Assembly (NCBI GenBank): GCA_965220245.1
Contig: CBDCPI010000006.1
Location: 371,707 to 435,706, forward strand
DNA: 64,000 nucleotides
Origin: CBDCPI01 sp965220245
GTDB taxonomy: Bacteria > Chloroflexota > Dehalococcoidia > Lucifugimonadales > UBA3495
Direction: 5' to 3'
Shown piece by piece: positions 1-7,215 of this stretch. How positions within the stretch are numbered: position 1 is the stretch's first letter; every line of letters starts with the position of its first letter. Position numbers and translations under genes: made by a program. A model generated the notes under the pieces. That model made no database searches, was not told the DNA's origin, and worked only from the letters and a program-made list of their open reading frames with translations.

Positions 1-2
1 GC

Positions 3-713
3 GAGCACTGGTGCGAGGCCCTCACCGAAAGGGGGTTGGCGGCCAACACGGCGGACCTCTACCAACTGAGCAGGGAGGACCTGCTGAAGCTGCCCCGGAT
101 GGGCGGGAAGCTGGCAGACCGGATTCTGAGAAACATCGGCGCCAGCCGGCAGCGGCCCCTGGACCGGGTGCTCTACGGGCTGGGCATCTTCCGGCTGGGC
201 CGGGAGGTGTCGGGACTGCTCTCCCAGCGCTGCGACAGCGTGGACGAGGTCAGCAAGCTCAGCATGGAGGAACTGAGCGCCATCGACGGCATCGGGCCGA
301 AGATAGCCGCCAGCATCGTGGACGGGTTCCGGACGGACCGGGTGAAACAGACGGTCGCCGGCATGGAGCAGGGCGGAGTGAGAATGGGACGGGACCCGGC
401 GCCAAGCGGCGCCGGACCGGAAAATATCATAAAACCGGAGGAGAACAACGGAATGAGCAGCCTTTTTGACAACCCCGATACCCCGAAATTCGACGGGCCG
501 ACCTTCGTGGTCACCGGCAAGCTGACCGGGATGACCCGGGACGAAGCCGAGTCCGCCATCCGCGGGAGGGGCGGCAAGACCGGCTCCGCGGTGTCGCGGA
601 ACACCAACTACCTGGTAGTCGGGGAGAAACCCGGCTCGAAGCTGAAGAAGGCCAAAGAACTGGGCGTGGCCATCCTCGACGAGGACGCCTTCTTCGAGAT
701 GATCCGGGGATAG
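3..713 (+). CDS. ligA: NAD-dependent DNA ligase LigA, C-terminal part (5' end outside window)
   Basis: The frame is open from the first bases, so the gene starts upstream of the window; about 236 C-terminal residues are visible. The sequence shows helix-hairpin-helix repeats (LPRMGGKLADRIL and IDGIGPKIAASIV) and a C-terminal BRCT domain (FVVTGKLTGMTRDEAE, then GGKTGSAVSRNTNYLVVGE and ILDEDAFFEMI), the standard end of bacterial LigA. LigA seals nicks using NAD+ in replication and repair; the HhH and BRCT modules bind DNA, while the adenylation and OB domains would lie off-window. It is the only housekeeping-type gene at this edge and is followed by small genes of mobile-element character, so it could be either the chromosomal ligase or an element-borne copy. 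The family call is secure; which copy it is remains open. Confidence 0.93.
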   Translation, partial: EHWCEALTERGLAANTADLYQLSREDLLKLPRMGGKLADRILRNIGASRQRPLDRVLYGLGIFRLGREVSGLLSQRCDSVDEVSKLSMEELSAIDGIGPKIAASIVDGFRTDRVKQTVAGMEQGGVRMGRDPAPSGAGPENIIKPEENNGMSSLFDNPDTPKFDGPTFVVTGKLTGMTRDEAESAIRGRGGKTGSAVSRNTNYLVVGEKPGSKLKKAKELGVAILDEDAFFEMIRG

Positions 714-1045
714 CTTCGCCTAACCCGCTACCCCAACCTGCCGCAGTACGCCGGGACCGCCCGCGAGTTCCGGCGCCGGTCCCTGGATGGGACGTGAGAG
801 GGCAGCCCCGTGGTGACGCAAGACAGTCCTTGACCGGCCGACAACGCCGCCGGTAACTTCCTCCCAAGAGCCCGGCCAGGCAGCCCCCGGAATCCTCAAC
901 ACGGGAACGGCCCAGCCGCCAGAGCGAACAAGGAGAGTTACCCCCGGCCCGATAGGCAAGCGTCCCATGCGACTCTCCGCTTAGGCCCGGCACCGCCTAG
1001 AGGCAGCCCCCGGTGTGGAGGACAACAAAAAAAGGAGAACGGTAA
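714..1045. other. intergenic region, no gene recognised
   Basis: There are 332 bases between ligA and the next gene. Reading frames open on the minus strand here have no ribosome-binding site and no recognisable protein pattern. The only functional signal I see is the ribosome-binding site (aaaaggagaacgg) at the right end, serving the gene at 1046. Confidence 0.5.
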
Positions 1046-1312
1046 ATGACGACGTGGCGCGAGCTGATCACCGAAGAGATGGAGTCCTACGGAGAAACTT
1101 TGGACGACATCATCGGACAGGCGCCCTTGAGCACTGAGTGGATGGACCAACCCTTTGACGCGCGCAACTGGCGCACTGAGGGCCTCCCATTTACCGTCTG
1201 GACCGCCACGCGCATCTACTTCCCCACCAGCTACGACGGGCAAGAGTCGGTCGCCAGTGTCTCCCGGCACCCGGACGGGCAACCAACCGGGCACATCGGA
1301 CGACAGGACTAG
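1046..1312 (+). CDS. small hypothetical protein (88 aa)
   Basis: An ATG start sits just after a strong Shine-Dalgarno run (aaaggagaacggtaa). The 88-residue product is acidic in its first half (MTTWRELITEEMESYGETLDD) and has aromatic residues in the middle (FTVWTATRIYFPTSYDG). It has no signal peptide or membrane segment. I do not recognise the family. It is the first of several short plus-strand genes with similar ribosome-binding sites between 1 and 5.5 kb, an arrangement typical of phage or plasmid cargo. The motif spacing in WTATRIYFPTSYDGQESVASVSR suggests a small beta-rich fold, but that is inference only. Confidence 0.6.
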   Translation: MTTWRELITEEMESYGETLDDIIGQAPLSTEWMDQPFDARNWRTEGLPFTVWTATRIYFPTSYDGQESVASVSRHPDGQPTGHIGRQD

Positions 1313-1573
1313 CGACCACAACATACAGGGTACTCCAACTGAACGACGAACCGGAAGGGTAGTTCAAGCGCCGAGAAAACCCCTGGACGGGAGGTCTCTA
1401 CCCGGCCAACCTTCGCCTCAATCCCCCAGACCCCTGACCAAACCGGCAGGGAAAGACCCAGCTCGCAAAGATGACCACCCCCGGCGACCCATGTTCACCC
1501 AGGACCACCGCCACTGACATTCTCCTGTATCTCCACACGCCACAAGCCGCTAGCATCCCGCTAAGGAGACGCC

Positions 1574-3079
1574 ATGCCTTCCAAGGAAAGATTCACCGTA
1601 TCCCACGAGGGGATGCGGGAGCAGCACGCCGGCCGCGCCCCCTGGGACTTGGTCAAGGAGCTGGTGCAGAACGCCTGGGACGAGGCCCCGGAGGCCACCG
1701 TCTGCCGAGTGGACATAACCGGCGACGGCCCGGACGCCACCCGGATCACCGTCGCCGACGACGGGCCGGGGTTCGCCGACATCGCCGACGCCTACACCCT
1801 CCTGAAGTCCACCCCCAAGCGCCGGGACCCGGCCAAGCGGGGCCGGTTCAACCTGGGCGAGAAGGAGTTCATCTCCGTCGCCGCCAGCGCCCGGGTCGAG
1901 ACCGCCGGCCACACGGTATCCTTCCCCCCGGGCGGCGGCCGCCGGGTTGCCGCCAACGGCCGCTCCCGGGGCACGGTCATCACCGCCCTCATGCCCTGGA
2001 ACGAGGAACAGGCCCAGGAACTGGCCAAGCGGCTCCTCAGGTTCCGGCCCACGGACTGCGCCCTCGTCGTGAACGGGCAGGAAGTCCCCAGACGGGACCC
2101 GCTGATAGTCCACAGCGCGGTGCTGGAGACCGTCCTGCAGGACGGCCCGGGCGAGCCCATGCGCCGCACCCGGCGGAAGACCGGGATGCACCTGCTGGAA
2201 CCCCGGGACCCGGAGCAGTCCTGGCTCTACGAGATGGGCATCCCCATCCAGCCCGTCGAGACCCCCTGGGACGTCGACGTGCAACAGAAGGTCCCCATGC
2301 CGCCCAACCGGACCGAGGTCCCCACCCGGCACCTGAACGCCGTCTACGCCGAGGTTGCGAACGCCGGGTTCGGGCTGCTGCCGGAGGAAGAGTTCGGCGA
2401 GAACTGGGTCAAAACCGCGATGAACGAGGAACGGACCAGCGCCGGGGCCGTGGCGGCCACCGTCCACGGCCGCTACGGAGACCGGGTGCTGTTCACCTCC
2501 AACGACGCCGACGCCAACATGAAAGCGTCGGAAGAAGGCTACCAGCTGGTCAACCCCCGGTCCCTGACCCCCGGGGAGCGGGAAAGGTTCCGGGAGGACG
2601 CCCAGGTCCAGTCGGCCCGGGAGGTGTTTGGCGTCCGGTACGACAACCGGGAAGAGTTCCAGGCGAAGCCGGAGCACGCCGGGTTCATCCAGTGGGTCGA
2701 GGAGCTGGGCCGGGCCTGCGGGCTGGACGTGACGGTGGCCTTCACCCGGTTCACCACCGGGAGAAGGTCCAACATCGCCGCCGACTGCACTGCCGACAGC
2801 GAGGCGCCAACCGTGCGGTTCAACCACGCGGCGCTGGACGAGGAGTTCTTCCTGCCGCCCTACAACCGGACGGAGCAACTGGAGCTGGTCATTCACGAGT
2901 TCGGGCACGCCATCGCCGGGAAAGGCATGGAGCACGGGCCCCAGTGGGGCCAGGGAGCGGCGAAGGCCGGGGCCCGGATAGCCCGTCATCTCGCGGAGAA
3001 AAGCAGGGAGCGCCCCAGGGCGCATCAACGCGGCACAGCCGAAGGAGAAGCGGAGAATCCTCCCGGTGCAGCGGCATGA
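1574..3079 (+). CDS. GHKL-type ATPase fused to a C-terminal HExxH zinc-metalloprotease-like domain
   Basis: This 501-residue protein has two recognisable modules. Residues about 5-150 carry Bergerat-fold ATP-binding motifs: N-box ELVQNAWDE (29-37), G1 box DDGPGF (62-67), a G2-like GRFNLGEKE (90-98) and a closing GTVITALMPW. Residues about 230-250 (DVQQKVPMPPNRTEV) resemble the transducer region that follows GHKL domains in Top6B/MutL-like proteins. The C-terminus has HEFGH (441-445) and, nine residues later, HGPQW (454-458), the HExxH plus HGxxW spacing of SprT-like gluzincins. It starts at ATG after aaggagacgcc and overlaps the next gene by ATGA, so the two are probably translationally coupled. 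The substrate is unknown. ATP-gated proteolysis of a DNA-bound or misfolded target is one reading. Motifs are seen directly; the function is inference. Confidence 0.8.
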   Translation: MPSKERFTVSHEGMREQHAGRAPWDLVKELVQNAWDEAPEATVCRVDITGDGPDATRITVADDGPGFADIADAYTLLKSTPKRRDPAKRGRFNLGEKEFISVAASARVETAGHTVSFPPGGGRRVAANGRSRGTVITALMPWNEEQAQELAKRLLRFRPTDCALVVNGQEVPRRDPLIVHSAVLETVLQDGPGEPMRRTRRKTGMHLLEPRDPEQSWLYEMGIPIQPVETPWDVDVQQKVPMPPNRTEVPTRHLNAVYAEVANAGFGLLPEEEFGENWVKTAMNEERTSAGAVAATVHGRYGDRVLFTSNDADANMKASEEGYQLVNPRSLTPGERERFREDAQVQSAREVFGVRYDNREEFQAKPEHAGFIQWVEELGRACGLDVTVAFTRFTTGRRSNIAADCTADSEAPTVRFNHAALDEEFFLPPYNRTEQLELVIHEFGHAIAGKGMEHGPQWGQGAAKAGARIARHLAEKSRERPRAHQRGTAEGEAENPPGAAA

Positions 3080-3315
3080 TCAAGACATTCCTGGAAACCT
3101 TCGGCCACTGCAGGAGCGCCGGATGCCGGGTCATCGCCTGGACACCCGGCATCCGGCCAGACCGCCGGGACTGGACCGGGTTCACGGAAGCCGTACTGGA
3201 CCACGTGAGGAAGCATCGCCATACCGTCGTCATAAGGCCGATAGCCCGCACCGTCACGTTCGACGGCCAGCCCGGCCTCATCGAATCACCAACCGGAGAA
3301 GACTATCTGATGTGA
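3076..3315 (+). CDS. small hypothetical protein overlapping the ATPase-protease gene (79 aa)
   Basis: The ATG overlaps the upstream stop codon as ATGA, a sign of translational coupling. The product (MIKTFLETFGHCRSAGCRVI...) is small, basic and soluble, ending in GLIESPTGEDYLM. No known domain is recognised. Because of the coupling it is a candidate partner, substrate adaptor or immunity-like factor of the ATPase-metalloprotease, but nothing in its sequence proves this. Two cysteines (GHCRSAGC) are five residues apart and could bind metal. Confidence 0.55.
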   Translation: MIKTFLETFGHCRSAGCRVIAWTPGIRPDRRDWTGFTEAVLDHVRKHRHTVVIRPIARTVTFDGQPGLIESPTGEDYLM

Positions 3316-3398
3316 CGGTAAAAACCGGCCAAGCACATCCGGGTCGCAGCGGGACGGCCATAGGAAACGCTCAAGCCGACAGCACGAGGAGACCAGAC

Positions 3399-3848
3399 AT
3401 GTCAAGCCAAAAGCTCCGGTTCGCCGTCTTCGACCTAGACGGCACCCTGTCCGACGACGGACACCGCCACCACTTCATGGAGACCCGGCCCAAGGACTGG
3501 GAGTCCTACAACAAAGCCTGCCCGGAGGACCCGCCCAACGAGGCCCTCTGCCGGCTGGCCCGGAGCCTTTACGAAGCACACTGCCGGGTAGAGATCTGGA
3601 CCGGCAGGCCGGACCGGATACGGCCCCAGACGGAGGAGTGGCTCCGCCGGCACGAAGTGCCCTGCCACCGGCTCAGGATGCGGTCCGAGACGGACGGGAC
3701 CCGGCCAGTCAACGAGGTCAAAGGAGAATGGCTCAGGGAGTGCGGCGAAGACCGCCCGGACCTCATCTTCGACGACCGGACGAAGACGGTCCGGTCCTGG
3801 AGAGAGCAGGGAATGGTCTGCTTGCAGGTCGCCCAGCACGACTACTAG
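3399..3848 (+). CDS. HAD-superfamily phosphatase, polynucleotide kinase 3'-phosphatase-like
   Basis: This 149-residue protein has all four HAD motifs: DLDGT (nucleophile and general acid, near residue 10), WTGR (motif II), a lysine in NEVKGEWL (motif III) and FDDR (motif IV). The overall pattern, including the central L-R-M-R-x-E-T-D-G-x-R-P block, matches the stand-alone phosphatase domain related to phage T4 polynucleotide kinase, which removes 3'-phosphates from nucleic acid ends. A strong Shine-Dalgarno (gaggagacc) sets the start. With ligA and the GHKL protein it suggests nucleic-acid end processing in a mobile element. A nucleotide 5'-phosphatase role is also possible. Confidence 0.78.
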   Translation: MSSQKLRFAVFDLDGTLSDDGHRHHFMETRPKDWESYNKACPEDPPNEALCRLARSLYEAHCRVEIWTGRPDRIRPQTEEWLRRHEVPCHRLRMRSETDGTRPVNEVKGEWLRECGEDRPDLIFDDRTKTVRSWREQGMVCLQVAQHDY

Positions 3849-4006
3849 GCCGCCGCCTCTTCGTCTCCGTCCGCAACCTCCGGTCCCACGGGTCCGACAC
3901 CTCTGAAAGCTCACCCGAGAGGCCGGGGAAAGGAAGGTGGACGCCAGGCCGGTCCAAGCCGGAAGCCGCCACTCGTCCACAAGCCGGTCAGAAAGGAGAC
4001 GACAAC

Positions 4007-4459
4007 GTGACCGCCAAAGCCATGGAGAAGCTCAACAACCCCAACTGGACGGTCTTCGTCCGAAACCAGCCCCTCGACAACCCAGACGGCCCCAAGGCCC
4101 GCCTGGCCAAGGACCAAGCTGACCAGACCTACCTCGCCCTATGGACCGACTCCTTCCCCAGCTTCGAGCGGTGGGTTTACATCCCTCTCAAGGAGGACGA
4201 GGAAGCGTTTCCCAAGCCAGGTCTCCGGGAAACCCTGACCGGCCGGCGGCCGCTCGTGAGCGTCATCGGCAACGCGGACCAAGTCTACGTCGTCGACGTC
4301 GACCCTGGCGGGAACTTCACCCGGACGGTCCGGGCCCGGCTGCACGAGATGACAGCCGGAGAGGACATCCCCTTCAGTCCGCCCGGGCCGGAGGCCAGGC
4401 TGAACGTCTCCGAGCACGTGATCGCCGCTTGGGAGCGCGGAAAGGCCACCCAGCCATAG
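4007..4459 (+). CDS. hypothetical protein (150 aa)
   Basis: The GTG start is chosen because gaaaggag lies eight bases upstream; an in-frame ATG five codons later is the alternative. The product is soluble, with mixed alpha/beta character (WTVFVRNQPLDN, ERWVYIPLKEDEEAF, PLVSVIGNADQVYVVDVDP) and ends in a helix (SEHVIAAWERGK). I do not recognise the family. It is in the same orientation as its neighbours and separated from the phosphatase by 158 bases, so it may have its own promoter. Confidence 0.6.
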   Translation: MTAKAMEKLNNPNWTVFVRNQPLDNPDGPKARLAKDQADQTYLALWTDSFPSFERWVYIPLKEDEEAFPKPGLRETLTGRRPLVSVIGNADQVYVVDVDPGGNFTRTVRARLHEMTAGEDIPFSPPGPEARLNVSEHVIAAWERGKATQP

Positions 4460-4498
4460 GCGGCGCTTGAGACCTCAGGTCCCCGGAAAGCGTCGCTG

Positions 4499-4587
4499 CC
4501 GGGGCCGTGGCCCCGGTCAAGAGAATCAAAACTCCGGGGAGAGCGGGGCGGCTGTCTTCCAGCAGAAGCCGCCCCGCTCTCCCCGGA
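4499..4587. repeat. two consecutive GC-rich hairpins, the second a perfect 21-bp inverted repeat
   Basis: The first hairpin has arms at 4499-4505 and 4510-4516 (CCGGGGC / GCCCCGG) around a 4-base loop. The second has perfectly complementary 21-base arms at 4533-4553 and 4567-4587 with a 13-base loop. No T-tract follows on either strand, so these are not canonical intrinsic terminators. They lie between two genes of the small-gene cluster and could be a transcript stabiliser, attenuator or replication/mobilisation structure. Confidence 0.75.
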
Positions 4588-4635
4588 CCACGACGGCCAT
4601 GACCAAAGGACACCCAACGCCAACAGAAGAGGCGC

Positions 4636-4980
4636 ATGATGATCGACCGGATAGTCAACGTGATCGCCGGCAGCCAGCTTCAAGAGTTGCAGGAGGAGCT
4701 GGACCGGTCCCGCCGGAACGAGGCCCGGCTCATGACCGACCTGGACGCCGAGCTCCGGAACAGGAACAGGACCGCCCGGGAACTCCGGGAAGCCCGGATG
4801 AGCCGGGACAGCTACCGGCAGGCGGTCGAAGAGCTCCAGCGAAAGAACCGGGAGGAAGCCGCCGAGAGACTCATCGAGGACTTACAACTGGAGCTGGCCC
4901 TGCGGAAGAGTCCGGGCTGCGCCCGGAGGAAGCGGATCGACGCCCGCAGCCTGCTTCTGGAGGAAATTCCGGTCCAGTAA
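4636..4980 (+). CDS. coiled-coil hypothetical protein (114 aa)
   Basis: The protein is almost entirely charged helix (LQELQEELDRSRRNEARL, RNRTARELREARMSR, RKNREEAAERLIEDLQLEL), with heptad-like leucines, so a coiled coil is likely from about residue 14 to 95. The start is one of two consecutive ATG codons after a purine-rich agaagaggcgc. There is no catalytic motif. In phage or plasmid modules such proteins are often structural or scaffolding-like, but I do not assign a role. Confidence 0.55.
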   Translation: MMIDRIVNVIAGSQLQELQEELDRSRRNEARLMTDLDAELRNRNRTARELREARMSRDSYRQAVEELQRKNREEAAERLIEDLQLELALRKSPGCARRKRIDARSLLLEEIPVQ

Positions 4981-5040
4981 CGACAGCCAACAGCACCAAA
5001 CCGCCGGGGGTCCTAGAAGCCCGATTCGAGGAGAAGGACG

Positions 5041-5196
5041 ATGCTTGCCATATCCCATCTGGCCATCTCCACCCCGGCGGACCCAAAAGAGGCCCGACCG
5101 GGCCAACCCCACGCCCGGCTACGCCAAGAGACAGAGCCCGAGAAGACGGTCAGGGACCGGCCGGACCCGGCGAGGGCCGACCAAGGCGGGACATAG
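5041..5196 (+). CDS. possible short protein (51 aa)
   Basis: An ATG (MLAISHLAISTPADPKEARP...) follows a good Shine-Dalgarno sequence (cgaggagaaggacg) and reads 51 codons to TAG. The tail is highly charged and proline-rich. No homology is recognised. The ribosome-binding site and its position between two better-supported genes are the only support. Confidence 0.35.
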   Translation: MLAISHLAISTPADPKEARPGQPHARLRQETEPEKTVRDRPDPARADQGGT

Positions 5197-5251
5197 CCAA
5201 AGGCCTGGTCACCCGATACGGAATCAACGGAACCCCCAGGAGGCAGACGCC

Positions 5252-5509
5252 ATGACCATCAGCGAAGCCCTGTACCACCTGGAGAACTTCGACCTGGAAA
5301 AGAACACGCCCAAGGACCGGGCCCTGGCCGAGATGCGGGACCGGCTCCGGCACATCCGCAGCCTCAGCATCCTGGACCCCGGCTCGAAGCTCACCGAGAC
5401 CGCCGCCAAGACCATCTTGGCCGAGGCCGACAGGCTGGACCTGAGGACCTTCGGCTCCAACTTCCATGACCTCCCCGCGGCGCCCAGCGCCCCGTGGGAA
5501 ACCGCCTGA
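5252..5509 (+). CDS. small hypothetical helical protein (85 aa)
   Basis: The ATG is preceded by an excellent Shine-Dalgarno (aggagg, 5238-5243). The product is mostly helical and acidic/basic (ALYHLENFDLEKNTPKDRALAEMRDRLRHI), then LTETAAKTILAEADRLDLRTFGSNFHDL. It has no membrane segment or known motif. It is the last gene of the left-hand small-gene cluster; downstream base composition becomes more AT-rich. Confidence 0.6.
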   Translation: MTISEALYHLENFDLEKNTPKDRALAEMRDRLRHIRSLSILDPGSKLTETAAKTILAEADRLDLRTFGSNFHDLPAAPSAPWETA

Positions 5510-6192
5510 ACGCCAGTCCAAGACGAAATGAACTGGGCCTACAGGTGGAGGCCGGCCTCTCTGCCGGGACAACGAGGCGAAGAAATGGATCCAGAGTCGC
5601 AGCAGGCGGCGGATTACCCCACACAACCGGGCCCGGCACAGGGGTAACCGTTGTCACAACCCGGTCATCTCGCAGTCAACAGTACCTAGATACCCAAGCG
5701 CGACCCCGTTCCGGATAAGGTATGCAGGACGACCCCAGCGGCTCCTCTCAAAGCAGGCTGCTTCCCGGAGCTAAACGCCTGTAATCGAAAAGGGGGAGGC
5801 GCCTCAGCCGGGCCAATTTGCCATTCCTCTGCCATTCCCATTTTTCCCGCTCCATGCTACTCCACGCCAGTCCAGGCACAAATAAGACCCCCATCAGGGT
5901 TACCGCCGTAGCTGACGACACTCTAGGACGCTTATCGACAACAATCTATACAGTTTTCAAGACCGCCGCCTTCGTCCGCTCGGCCATCCCTCCGTGGGGT
6001 AATTTTATAACTAAACCGGCCTGCTTGTCTCAACAGGCCCTATGGCTTTCTTTTTATCCTACCACTACTGGTCGAACAGCTTTGCATTGATGGATGAAGA
6101 GGTTGAAGTTTAATGCGTGAGCACCACTGCCCCAATATTGCCGGGCAATCACGCCAATCTCGGCTACTCCTCATTTCAAAGATTTCGGACTA
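5510..6192. other. non-coding boundary between the small-gene cluster and the catabolic region
   Basis: This is 683 bases without a supportable gene. GC content falls from left to right. A 90-codon frame beginning with TTG at 5818 has no ribosome-binding site and no protein-like composition. I see no tRNA, integrase gene or clear direct repeat marking an attachment site, although this would be the natural right border of an inserted element. Confidence 0.45.
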
Positions 6193-7050
6193 CTACTCAT
6201 CCCGCAAAAAGTTGAGCACGTGGGAGGTGTACTCCCCGGGTTTTTCGTAGGGGACCCAGTGGCCGCAGTTGTTGAGGAGGACCAAGCGGGAGTCGGCGAT
6301 GTTGTTGAGGGCGGCGATGCCGATCTCGAAGACGCACATGCGGTCGTAACGGCCCCAAATTATCAGGCTGGGAGCGGTGATATTGGGCAGGTCGACGCCG
6401 TGGTCGTAGGGTACGCTAACCGACTTTTCGTTGGCTTCGATGTGGTCGGGGTGGCCGGTGAAGTTTTGATGGATGTAATCGACTAGCTCCTCGGTAACCA
6501 GGTCTGGGTCGTCTATATGCACCCTCAGGTAGCGCCGGACCGTCTCCCGGGTGGCTCGGCTGCCCTCGGCCAGCACCTCGCGGGTGGCCCGGCTGCCCTC
6601 CGAAGGCCGGTTGCCCATCAAGTAAAGATCGCCGCCGGTGCGGATGTGGCACGCGCCGAACACCAGCTTGTTGACTCGTTCCGGCTCCTTCATCGTCAGC
6701 ACCATGGCGCTCTGACCGCCTTGGGAGTTGCCCAGCAGGTGGGCCCTCCCGATTCCCAACTTGTCCATCAGACCCAGGGCGGTGCGGGCCTGGAGGTTGT
6801 GCAGCGGCTCCTCGTAGACCACCGGCCCGGTGCGCCCGAAGTTGGGTAGGTCCATGGCAATGCAGCGGAAATGCTGGGAGAAAGCCGGCAGCACCTTATG
6901 GAAGGTGATCCAGCCGGTGGTGCCGGGCCCGTAGGAGTGGAGCATTACCAGCGGCGGGCCTTGGCCGACATCATGGTAATGGACGCTCATGTCGCCTACC
7001 GCAGCGGTCTTGCTGGTGCCTTGTTCAGTTATTCCTGCCCCGCTGGTCAT
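6193..7050 (-). CDS. alpha/beta hydrolase, meta-cleavage-product (C-C bond) hydrolase-like
   Basis: The 285-residue protein has the family's oxyanion loop region (HSYGPG, 38-43), the nucleophile elbow GNSQGG (serine 109), an acid in WGRYDRMC and a catalytic histidine in NCGHWVPYEKP. This pattern fits BphD/HsaD/MhpC-type enzymes, which split ring-fission products during aromatic or steroid-like degradation. It starts at ATG after taggagg and diverges from the Rieske dioxygenase genes at 7216, sharing a 165-base regulatory interval. Oddly, the lid contains an exact tandem peptide duplication (EGSRATRE twice, around residues 153-170). Another alpha/beta hydrolase activity cannot be excluded. Confidence 0.85.
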   Translation of the reverse strand: MTSGAGITEQGTSKTAAVGDMSVHYHDVGQGPPLVMLHSYGPGTTGWITFHKVLPAFSQHFRCIAMDLPNFGRTGPVVYEEPLHNLQARTALGLMDKLGIGRAHLLGNSQGGQSAMVLTMKEPERVNKLVFGACHIRTGGDLYLMGNRPSEGSRATREVLAEGSRATRETVRRYLRVHIDDPDLVTEELVDYIHQNFTGHPDHIEANEKSVSVPYDHGVDLPNITAPSLIIWGRYDRMCVFEIGIAALNNIADSRLVLLNNCGHWVPYEKPGEYTSHVLNFLRDE

Positions 7051-7215
7051 GCTCAGCCTCCTAACGCGGGATTATGGCCCGCCTGTGGTCTTACTGTACT
7101 CCACCGGGTTAGCCTGTCAAGCAGCCGGGACCCCTTGACCCGGTACCTTATTGTGCCTATCTTGGAATCAGTCTGGGTTATGGGGCATAGAGCATTCCTG
7201 CGTTAGGGGGACTCA

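Noticed and set aside
1550..3028. Minus-strand frame of about 490 codons opposite the ATPase-protease gene
   Set aside because: It has a proline/glycine/arginine-rich shadow composition and lacks a start signal; the plus-strand frame carries conserved motifs.
5818..6090. A 90-codon plus-strand frame in the 5.5-6.2 kb gap
   Set aside because: It starts with TTG without a Shine-Dalgarno site and has no known pattern.
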